A stretch of DNA of 5,609 nt, taken from contig DEKQ01000137.1 in the NCBI GenBank assembly GCA_002353975.1, positions 1 through 5,609 of the forward strand, given 5' to 3'. Both the position numbers and the translations under genes were made by a program. Under the pieces are notes generated by a model, which ran no database searches, was not told where the DNA came from, and saw only the letters and a list, made by a program, of their open reading frames with translations. Position 1 is the stretch's first letter; each line of letters starts with the position of its first letter. This document shows, one piece after another, positions 1 through 5,243 of the stretch. This DNA comes from Prevotellaceae bacterium UBA2718 (GTDB taxonomy: Bacteria; Bacteroidota; Bacteroidia; Bacteroidales; Bacteroidaceae).

Positions 1-894
1 CTGATGCTGTGGTATAACAGCAACGGAGCAGCTAATGATGCCCCGCAAGGACCGAGGAACTGCATGAACACAGCCATAGCACGCGAGAAAGAAATGGCGT
101 GGATGGAGAGCATAGGCATCAAGGGAATAAAGGTGGATTTCTTTGGCGGCGACAAGCAGCAGACGATACAACTGTATGAGGACATACTGAGCGACGCCAA
201 CCGTCACGGCATTCAGGTGATATTCCATGGATGCACATTACCACGCGGATGGGAGAAGATGTATCCTAACTTTGTGGCTTCTGAAGCCGTGCTGGCATCA
301 GAGAATGTATATTTCAACGAACATCACGCCAAGCAGGAAGGCTTTGAACTGACCATGCATCCGTTCTGCCGTAATGCCGTTGCCAGCATGGATTGGGGAG
401 GATGCCTGATGAACCACTATATGAATAAGGAGGACAAGCCGGGCAAGCGTCATCGGAGATATACGAGCGACACGTTTGAGATGGCTGCGGGCGTAATAAA
501 CCAGACAAGCATAAACTGCGTGGACATGCAGCCAAGCAACCTGAAGGACCTGTCCGCCTTTGAAATTGAATTCTTGAGAGAACTGCCTACCACATGGGAG
601 GAGACGCAATACCTGTACGGCTATCCCACGAAGGATGTTGTCCTGGCTCGCAAGAGCACAAAGGGCGAATGGATTGTGGCAGGACTGAACGGCGAGGCAT
701 CCGCTAAGACAATCACACTATCTCTGCCGATGTTTGCAGGAAAGACCGTCAGCTACTATACTGACCGCCCCGCAAAGAAGGGTGAGACCTTCCCTACCCC
801 AGAACTGAAGGAGCTGAAGGTGGATAAGAACGGAAAAGCAAAAGTCACGATGCAGGGTATGGGAGGAATGATTTTGAAACTGAAGAAGATATGA
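1..894 (+). CDS. Glycoside hydrolase family 97 (retaining alpha-glycosidase type), C-terminal part
   Basis: This is the 3' part of a gene open from base 1; about 298 codons are visible, and the N-terminal GH97 beta-sandwich and any signal peptide lie upstream. The visible part is the end of the catalytic (beta/alpha)8 barrel followed by the C-terminal beta domain (from about base 560, starting near ELPTTWEET). Seen: the block GIKGIKVDFFGGDKQ, whose Asp codon (136-138) matches the nucleophile of retaining GH97 alpha-galactosidases; VIFHGCTLPRGW, with Gly where the inverting enzyme SusB has a catalytic Glu; and SEAVLASE, whose last Glu (301-303) sits where the acid/base is expected, 55 residues after the Asp. 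Inference: a retaining exo-alpha-glycosidase, perhaps alpha-galactosidase, probably periplasmic. Substrate cannot be settled from sequence. The stop codon overlaps the exbB start (ATGA, 891-894). Family sure; mechanism likely. Confidence 0.93.
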   Translation: MMLWYNSNGAANDAPQGPRNCMNTAIAREKEMAWMESIGIKGIKVDFFGGDKQQTIQLYEDILSDANRHGIQVIFHGCTLPRGWEKMYPNFVASEAVLASENVYFNEHHAKQEGFELTMHPFCRNAVASMDWGGCLMNHYMNKEDKPGKRHRRYTSDTFEMAAGVINQTSINCVDMQPSNLKDLSAFEIEFLRELPTTWEETQYLYGYPTKDVVLARKSTKGEWIVAGLNGEASAKTITLSLPMFAGKTVSYYTDRPAKKGETFPTPELKELKVDKNGKAKVTMQGMGGMILKLKKI

Positions 895-1778
895 AAAGCA
901 AACTGAATATATTACTGATTTCGTTCACATTACTGATGTTTTGTAACGGTATATGTGCGGCTCCGGCAGATGCTGCCAAGGCAAATGCCACTCAGGTGAG
1001 CACGACAACGACAAGCGCCGGGAATAAGAGCCAGGATACCGTTGCGGTGAATAGTAATGCCTCAAGCGACAGCACAACGATGGGCGACCTGCTTGACGAT
1101 GCCGCGTTGGAGATGGAAGATAGTACGGGTGTGGCTCAGGATGACGGAGTATATACGCAGCTGAAGACCAAATTCATGGACGGCGGCGTGGGATTTATGT
1201 CGATCGTAGCGCTTTGCCTTATTATCGGATTGTCATTCTGTATAGAGCGCATCGTGTATCTCAGCATGTCGGAGATTGACGCCAGGAAATTCATGCAGAA
1301 CGTGGAGGACAAACTGAAGGGCGAAGGCATAGAGGCGGCAAAGGATTTGTGCCGCAATACACGCGGACCTGTCGCAAGCATCGCATATCAGGGACTCTTG
1401 CGCCATAATGATACACTTGAGAATATAGAGCGCTCCGTATCATCTTACGCCTCAGTCCAGATAGGCAACATGGAGAAAGGCTGCTCTTGGATAACTCTAT
1501 GCATAGCTATGGCACCATCGCTCGGATTTCTGGGTACGGTAATAGGTATGGTGATGGCTTTTGACAACATAGAGATGGCAGGAGACATAGGACCGACCAT
1601 CGTGGCAGCCGGTATGAAGGTGGCGCTTATCACCACAATCTTCGGTATCATAACGGCCCTGATACTGCAGCTGTTCTATAACTATATACTGACAAAGATT
1701 GACCGGCTGACGGCACAGATGGAAGAGAGCGCAATAACGCTAATGGATATCCTGTCTGTAGAAAAATCCAAGAAATGA
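891..1778 (+). CDS. exbB: ExbB/TolQ/MotA-family proton channel subunit with periplasmic N-terminal extension
   Basis: The product, 295 residues, is the pentameric channel component of an ExbB-ExbD (or TolQ-TolR) inner-membrane motor that uses the proton gradient to energise TonB-type transport. Seen: a hydrophobic N-terminus (residues 1-23) followed by APADA, resembling a type I signal peptide; a low-complexity Ser/Thr/Ala/Asp stretch (about 24-90); then the conserved core. TM1 is about 101-117 (GFMSIVALCLIIGLSF), followed by a cytoplasmic loop containing CRNTRGPVASIAYQGL (about 154-169). TM2 is about 199-226, with the family signature APSLGFLGTVIGM, and TM3 about 236-264, with VALITTIFGIITALI. 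A long secreted N-terminus is known in some ExbB proteins (for example Pseudomonas). It overlaps the upstream GH97 gene and the next gene by 4 bases each (ATGA), implying translational coupling. TolQ is the alternative name; the two ExbD genes downstream make ExbB the safer call. Confidence 0.93.
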   Translation: MKSKLNILLISFTLLMFCNGICAAPADAAKANATQVSTTTTSAGNKSQDTVAVNSNASSDSTTMGDLLDDAALEMEDSTGVAQDDGVYTQLKTKFMDGGVGFMSIVALCLIIGLSFCIERIVYLSMSEIDARKFMQNVEDKLKGEGIEAAKDLCRNTRGPVASIAYQGLLRHNDTLENIERSVSSYASVQIGNMEKGCSWITLCIAMAPSLGFLGTVIGMVMAFDNIEMAGDIGPTIVAAGMKVALITTIFGIITALILQLFYNYILTKIDRLTAQMEESAITLMDILSVEKSKK

Positions 1779-2065
1779 GCATAATAGCTGACATATTCAT
1801 CATCGTGGCAATAGCGGCTATCGTCGCAGCCCTTGGGCTTACGATTTGGTCTGTGGCTCATTCCCTCAAGCTGAACAAGATCAGGCAGAGGGAGAACGGC
1901 GTGCCTGTAGGGACCATAGGATGGGCTACATTCGGATTTCTCATGATTGTGGCCATACCGACATTGATCTTCATGGGCTATGCCAATATGTGCATCATCA
2001 CATCTATCGTAATGTTTCTTGTGGCTATCACGGCCCTGCTTTATGACAAACTGACAAAGTCATAG
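1775..2065 (+). CDS. Small three-helix membrane protein in the ExbB-ExbD cluster, function unknown
   Basis: A 96-residue protein of unknown function. Three hydrophobic segments are visible: about residues 6-29, 47-67 and 71-90. A basic loop (KLNKIRQRE, 32-40) lies between the first two, which by the positive-inside rule would place that loop in the cytoplasm and the N-terminus outside. There is no signal peptide cleavage site, no metal-binding motif and no catalytic signature. The start is fixed by the ATGA overlap with exbB (1775-1778), and the next gene begins 9 bases after its stop, so it is very probably made together with the motor. I recall similar small membrane proteins between exbB and exbD in other Bacteroidales, annotated hypothetical. 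Inference: an accessory or assembly subunit of this motor. Confidence that it is a real gene is high; the role is a guess. Confidence 0.85.
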   Translation: MSIIADIFIIVAIAAIVAALGLTIWSVAHSLKLNKIRQRENGVPVGTIGWATFGFLMIVAIPTLIFMGYANMCIITSIVMFLVAITALLYDKLTKS

Positions 2066-2074
2066 TCTCACAAT

Positions 2075-2515
2075 ATGTTCAGACGCAGAAAACAACATAG
2101 CGTACCGGGGCTCAACACGGCATCTACTGCCGACATCTCGTTCATGCTCCTCATATTCTTCCTTATCACGACCTCGATGGACAGCGACAAGGGATTGGGA
2201 CGTGGATTGCCCCCGCTTGACCCTGAGGAACAACAGCAGCAGGAGATGGATATTGACCGCAACAAAGTACTGACGATACACCTGCTGGAAGACGGCTCGC
2301 TGACAATAAATGACGAGAAGACTGAGCTGACACCTGCGATACGCAAACGGATAAAGCAGTTCATAGTAAAGACTGGACCCAAGCACATCATAGAGCTGCA
2401 CGTAAACAGAGAGGCTGATTATGACACCTATTTCCGGCTACAGAACCAACTGGTAAAGAGCTACGCCGAACTGAAAGACTATCCGCAACGAATACAAGAA
2501 ATTGAGGAAAAGTAG
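2075..2515 (+). CDS. exbD: ExbD/TolR-family biopolymer transport protein, first copy
   Basis: The product, 146 residues, is an ExbD-type motor subunit with a short basic cytoplasmic N-terminus (MFRRRK), one membrane helix (about 20-37) and a periplasmic domain. The block TASTADISFMLLIFFL carries the essential membrane Asp (residue 20), aligning with Asp25 of E. coli ExbD, which takes part in proton passage. The periplasmic part begins with a Pro/Gln-rich linker (PPLDPEEQQQQ, about 46-56) and continues with a mixed alpha/beta domain (TIHLLEDGSLTIN and IIELHVNREADYDTYF) typical of the family. Length is near the usual 140-150. It starts 9 bases after the small membrane protein gene, with no Shine-Dalgarno sequence, as is common in Bacteroidetes. 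Its helix differs clearly from that of the second copy, so the two are old paralogues rather than a recent duplication. Confidence 0.93.
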   Translation: MFRRRKQHSVPGLNTASTADISFMLLIFFLITTSMDSDKGLGRGLPPLDPEEQQQQEMDIDRNKVLTIHLLEDGSLTINDEKTELTPAIRKRIKQFIVKTGPKHIIELHVNREADYDTYFRLQNQLVKSYAELKDYPQRIQEIEEK

Positions 2516-2521
2516 CAGGGA

Positions 2522-2556
2522 AATTGTACATTGTAAATGGTAAATGGTACATTATA
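2522..2556 (+). repeat. Heptamer tandem repeat in the gap between the two exbD genes
   Basis: Five imperfect 7-base units of consensus AATKGTA fill most of the 47-base gap, starting six bases after the exbD stop codon. The units are AATTGTA, CATTGTA, AATGGTA, AATGGTA and CATTATA. The 7-base period is not a multiple of three, and the array reads without stops in the frame of the second exbD from a TTG at 2524. This creates an apparent N-terminal extension (MYIVNGKWYIITV) that is probably not real. Similar A/T-rich heptamer runs occur in two other gaps of this window. Confidence 0.75.
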
Positions 2557-2562
2557 ACTGTT

Positions 2563-3006
2563 TTGATTAAGATTCGCCGACATAAACATCATAGTGTTCC
2601 GACATTGAACATGGCTTCAATGCCCGACCTGATATTCACGGTACTCTTCTTCTTCATGATTGTAACCCACATGAGAACTGAGACGCCGCGGCTGGATATA
2701 GATGTCCCGCAAGGCACGGACCTCACAAAACCCCAGCACAGGCGTTTCGTCACCACACTATATGTGGGCAAAGATGATGCAGGCAATACCAAGATACAGA
2801 TGGGAGAAAATATTATTCCGTTAGAGGCTGTGGGCAGTATAGTCAGCAAGATGAAAAGCAAGCTGAACGATGATGATGCTGAGTACTTTACCATCAATAT
2901 CCGCGCAGACAAGGGGACGAAGATGGGGGTCATAACAGATATAAAACAACAACTGCGCAAAGCCGGAGCATTAAAGATAAGGTATAATGCCGTAGAAAAC
3001 AAATAA
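2563..3006 (+). CDS. exbD: ExbD/TolR-family biopolymer transport protein, second copy
   Basis: A second ExbD-type subunit, 147 residues from the start chosen here. It has a basic N-terminus (IKIRRHKHH), then LNMASMPDLIFTVLFFFM, with the membrane Asp at residue 22 in the same place as in the first copy, and a periplasmic domain (about 40-147) that includes RLDIDVPQG and YFTINIRADKGTKMGVITDI. The frame is open upstream to a TTG at 2524, but that segment is encoded by the heptamer array, so I place the start at TTG 2563, which gives the usual short basic cytoplasmic tail; no ATG is available before the helix except internal Met codons in LNMASMPD. A heterodimer with the first copy, set into the ExbB pentamer, is a plausible inference. 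thyA follows after 5 bases. Function sure at family level; start moderately sure. Confidence 0.9.
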   Translation: MIKIRRHKHHSVPTLNMASMPDLIFTVLFFFMIVTHMRTETPRLDIDVPQGTDLTKPQHRRFVTTLYVGKDDAGNTKIQMGENIIPLEAVGSIVSKMKSKLNDDDAEYFTINIRADKGTKMGVITDIKQQLRKAGALKIRYNAVENK

Positions 3007-3011
3007 CCGAT

Positions 3012-3806
3012 ATGCAACAATACTTAGACTTACTTCGTCGCATCACAACAGAAGGCGTAACAAAAACGGACCGTACTGGAACCGGCACAAAAAGCGTCTT
3101 CGGACATCAAATGCGTTTTAACATGTCAGACGGTTTCCCACTATTGACAACAAAGAAGCTTCACCTGAAGTCCATCATCTATGAGCTGCTCTGGTTTCTC
3201 CAGGGCGACACAAACGTGAAATACCTTCAGGAGCACGGGGTAAGGATATGGAATGAGTGGGCCGATGAGAATGGAGAACTGGGACCTGTATATGGTCACC
3301 AGTGGCGTTCGTGGCCTGACTATAACGGAGGCACAATAGACCAGATACAACAATGTATAGACCTGATAAAGAACCACCCGGACTCTCGTCGTATCATGGT
3401 TAGTGCTTGGAATCCCGCTGAGGTACCGCAGATGGCGTTGCCTCCGTGCCATTGCCTGTTCCAATTCTACGTGGCAGATGGAAAACTATCTTTACAACTT
3501 TACCAACGTAGCGCGGACACATTCCTCGGCGTACCATTCAATATCGCCAGCTATGCATTGTTGCTACAGATGATGGCACAAGTGACAGGACTGGAATGCG
3601 GCGACTTTGTACATACCACCGGAGACACACACCTATATCTCAACCATTTGGAGCAGGCAGAACTACAGTTGACGCGCACACCACGTCCTCTGCCTAAAAT
3701 GAATATCAACCCAGACGTGAAAGACCTGTTCGCATTCAGATACGAAGACTTCGAACTGACTGACTACGATCCGTGGCCACACATTAAGGCTGATGTCAGC
3801 GTCTAA
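3012..3806 (+). CDS. thyA: Thymidylate synthase
   Basis: Thymidylate synthase makes dTMP from dUMP, using 5,10-methylenetetrahydrofolate as carbon donor and reductant and releasing dihydrofolate, in the cytoplasm. The product is 264 residues, the same length as E. coli ThyA, and aligns without gaps from my memory of that protein. All the key residues are present at the same numbers: Arg21, Glu58 and Trp80, the phosphate-binding Arg126-Arg127, the nucleophile Cys146 in LPPCHCLFQF, Arg166-Ser167 and Asp169 in QRSADTFLG, Asn177, and His207 and Tyr209 in GDTHLYLNH. It is therefore predicted to be fully active. It begins 5 bases after the second exbD, so it belongs to the same transcription unit, and its partner folA follows. 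Its stop codon is the start of the next heptamer array. Confidence 0.99.
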   Translation: MQQYLDLLRRITTEGVTKTDRTGTGTKSVFGHQMRFNMSDGFPLLTTKKLHLKSIIYELLWFLQGDTNVKYLQEHGVRIWNEWADENGELGPVYGHQWRSWPDYNGGTIDQIQQCIDLIKNHPDSRRIMVSAWNPAEVPQMALPPCHCLFQFYVADGKLSLQLYQRSADTFLGVPFNIASYALLLQMMAQVTGLECGDFVHTTGDTHLYLNHLEQAELQLTRTPRPLPKMNINPDVKDLFAFRYEDFELTDYDPWPHIKADVSV

Positions 3807-3839
3807 TTGATATTTGAGAATTGAGAATTGAAAATTATG
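3805..3839 (+). repeat. Heptamer tandem repeat bridging the thyA stop and the folA start
   Basis: Five imperfect 7-base units of consensus AATTGAG run from the last two bases of the thyA stop codon into the folA ATG: AATTGAT, ATTTGAG, AATTGAG, AATTGAA and AATTATG. The whole 30-base gap is therefore repeat. The repeat supplies a TTG (3828) in frame with folA and forms the A/T-rich leader that takes the place of a Shine-Dalgarno sequence. The unit sequence differs from the array at 2522-2556, but the period and the AAT beginning are shared. Confidence 0.7.
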
Positions 3840-4328
3840 ATAAACATCATCGCTGCAGTAGCAGAAAACCGCGCCATAGGCTACAAGAACAAGCTCCTCT
3901 ATTGGTTGCCTAACGACCTGAAACGCTTCAAAGCCCTTACCACAGGCCACACCATCCTCATGGGGCGCAAGACATTTGAGTCCCTACCAAAGGGAGCACT
4001 GCCCAACAGACGAAATATAGTAATCTCCCGCACCGTAACAGAATTACCCGGGTGTGACGTTTACACCACATTGGACAGTGCACTTGCCTCATGTAACGAC
4101 GAAGAAGTATACATCATCGGCGGAGCGTCAATCTATGAGCAAGCAATGGAACTTGCCGACAGACTTTGCCTAACGATAATACACCATACGCCCGAGAAGG
4201 CCGATGCATACTTTCCACCATACGACAATGGATGGACAGAGGCAGCACGCGAGGACCACGACACAGACGAACGGCACGCACATAGCTACTCGTTCGTTGA
4301 CTTTGTCAAACTGAAAAATGAAAATTAA
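3837..4328 (+). CDS. folA: Dihydrofolate reductase
   Basis: Dihydrofolate reductase reduces dihydrofolate to tetrahydrofolate with NADPH, recycling the product of ThyA encoded just upstream. The product is 163 residues from ATG 3837 (E. coli 159). Seen: the opening strand MINIIAAVAENRAIG; the active-site Asp27 in LPNDLKRF, with Phe31; the NADPH-binding segment LMGRKTFESLP (about 41-51); LPNRRNIVIS, with the substrate-carboxylate Arg at 58; the glycine pair IIGGASIYEQ; and a final HSYSFVDF strand. The frame could begin at TTG 3828, adding three residues from the heptamer array, but ATG 3837 matches the family. Position 22, usually Trp, is Tyr here, with Trp at 23. The last four residues (KNEN) lie beyond the expected end of the fold and come from A-rich DNA. 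Confidence 0.98.
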   Translation: MINIIAAVAENRAIGYKNKLLYWLPNDLKRFKALTTGHTILMGRKTFESLPKGALPNRRNIVISRTVTELPGCDVYTTLDSALASCNDEEVYIIGGASIYEQAMELADRLCLTIIHHTPEKADAYFPPYDNGWTEAAREDHDTDERHAHSYSFVDFVKLKNEN

Positions 4329-4342
4329 TTCCGTGTTGTGTG

Positions 4343-4363
4343 GCTTGCCTCTATGGGGCAAGC
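4343..4363 (+). promoter_or_regulatory. Perfect-arm hairpin just upstream of the methyltransferase start
   Basis: In the 47-base gap after folA the arms GCTTGCC (4343-4349) and GGCAAGC (4357-4363) are exactly complementary. The stem can extend inward by a G-T wobble and a C-G pair, leaving a 3-base loop, for about 9 pairs in all. There is no T run after it, so it is not an intrinsic terminator. It ends 12 bases before ATG 4376, where it could affect ribosome loading or protect a processed mRNA end. The structure is visible; the role is inference. Confidence 0.5.
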
Positions 4364-4375
4364 ATATTCGTCAAT

Positions 4376-5104
4376 ATGTCTGAAGGATTTCATTTCAAAC
4401 GCTTCTATGTCAGGCATGAACGCTGTGCCATGAAGGTTGGAACCGATGGAGTGCTGTTGGGAGCATTGGCAGCGGGGCCTTCCTCACCTCATCCCGTGCT
4501 TGACACGGAACCTTCCCCAAATGTTCTTGACATCGGAACAGGGTCTGCACTCTGCTCACTGATGATGGCGCAGCGCTTCCCGCAATCCCTCATCATAGGT
4601 ATTGATGTAGATAACGACGCATGCAGACAGGCTGAAGAAAACGTATCACAGTCACCATTCAAGGACAGAATTACCATAAAGCACACATCGCTGCAAGACT
4701 TTCGCAACGAAAGCCGTCAGTTTGACAGCATCATCTGCAATCCCCCATTCTTTGAAGAGAGCCTGCAATGTCCCGACATTCAGCGCAACACGGCACGCCA
4801 CACGACATCCCTCCCCTACTCCACACTCATATCACGCTGCAAGGAACTGCTGTCTCCCGACGGCACGCTGACCATAATAATCCCCACCCTTGCAGTAAAC
4901 AGGATAGAAGAAGAATGCGCCCTCTACAGCCTCTTCATCGTCAGACGACTGCACATCAAGACGACAGAAAACAAACGACCCAAGCGTACCTTATTATATA
5001 TAAGGCACCATCCCGCACCCATAGTCACATCAACACACACTCTGACAGAGGGTGGAGAACGCTCCGAATGGTATGCCGAGATAACGAAAGACTTCTACCT
5101 CTGA
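4376..5104 (+). CDS. trmN6: TrmN6/YfiC-type tRNA (adenine-N6)-methyltransferase
   Basis: A class I, S-adenosylmethionine-dependent methyltransferase of 242 residues (E. coli YfiC/TrmN6 is about 245). In E. coli the enzyme makes m6A37 next to the anticodon of tRNA1-Val; the same role here is by homology. Seen in order: an N-terminal block FHFKRFYVRHERCAMKVGTDGVLLGA typical of the family (split here as FHFKRFYVRHERC then AMKVGTDGVLLGA); motif I VLDIGTGSAL (50-59), in which the usual third Gly is Ala58; an acidic SAM-binding residue in IGIDVD (Asp77); SLQDF (105-109); the N6-adenine catalytic motif NPPFF (122-126); and QRNTARHTTSLPY (136-148). The frame is open to GTG 4340, but the family block starts at ATG 4376 and the extra segment would encode a hairpin, so ATG 4376 is preferred. 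Last gene of the plus-strand run. Confidence 0.93.
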   Translation: MSEGFHFKRFYVRHERCAMKVGTDGVLLGALAAGPSSPHPVLDTEPSPNVLDIGTGSALCSLMMAQRFPQSLIIGIDVDNDACRQAEENVSQSPFKDRITIKHTSLQDFRNESRQFDSIICNPPFFEESLQCPDIQRNTARHTTSLPYSTLISRCKELLSPDGTLTIIIPTLAVNRIEEECALYSLFIVRRLHIKTTENKRPKRTLLYIRHHPAPIVTSTHTLTEGGERSEWYAEITKDFYL

Positions 5105-5105
5105 C

Positions 5106-5182
5106 AATGCATAATGCATAATGCATAATGCATAATTCATAATGCAGATTTCATAATGCAGATTTCATAATGCAGATTTCGT
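5106..5182 (+). repeat. Compound tandem repeat: 7-base units, then 14-base units
   Basis: Beginning two bases after the trmN6 stop codon, four exact copies of AATGCAT (5106-5133) are followed by one variant AATTCAT (5134-5140). Three copies of the doubled unit AATGCAGATTTCAT follow (5141-5182), the last ending GT instead of AT. ATGCAT is its own reverse complement, so the first part is made of repeated small palindromes. The 14-base unit looks like two diverged heptamers (AATGCAG plus ATTTCAT) that were then amplified together. No open reading frame crosses it. Confidence 0.9.
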
Positions 5183-5188
5183 TCAAGA

Positions 5189-5209
5189 GTCTGCGATACC
5201 ATCGCAGAC
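5189..5209. other. Perfect 9-base-pair inverted repeat in the intergenic region
   Basis: GTCTGCGAT (5189-5197) and ATCGCAGAC (5201-5209) are exact reverse complements separated by ACC. The stem is stable, but neither strand has a T run right after it; the nearest on the plus strand is four Ts some 13 bases on. It may be an RNA stem in the trmN6 3' untranslated region, stabilising or pausing the transcript, or a binding site for a dimeric protein. It sits just after the tandem array and before the terminator. Confidence 0.5.
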
Positions 5210-5243
5210 AGCTAATGCGCGTTTTGTCCTGTTTCCATTCAAC

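Noticed and set aside
298..609. Minus-strand open frame of about 100 codons inside the GH97 gene
   Set aside because: It lies wholly opposite a clear glycosidase coding region and has no recognisable protein features; a shadow frame.
891..915. Lipoprotein signal in the ExbB N-terminus
   Set aside because: The cysteines at residues 18 and 22 are preceded by LMF and NGI, which do not fit a lipobox; a type I signal sequence is more likely.
2060..2401. Minus-strand open frames opposite the first exbD, one rich in Ser and Cys
   Set aside because: Antisense to a well-supported ExbD gene; the composition is what reverse reading of its codons gives.
3809..3816. Possible Bacteroidetes -7 promoter box (TAnnTTTG) before folA
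   Set aside because: GATATTTG misses one required base and there is no TTTG-like -33 element at proper spacing; it is more simply part of the heptamer array.
4343..4363. Intrinsic terminator between folA and trmN6
   Set aside because: The stem is good, but the bases after it (ATATTCGTC) lack a T run on the plus strand.
4768..5121. Plus-strand 117-codon frame overlapping the methyltransferase
   Set aside because: It lies in another frame of a gene with clear motifs, and has His/Arg/Pro-rich shadow composition.
5106..5182. CRISPR array or phage attachment site
   Set aside because: The 7- and 14-base units are adjacent with no spacers, and no cas gene, integrase or tRNA is nearby.
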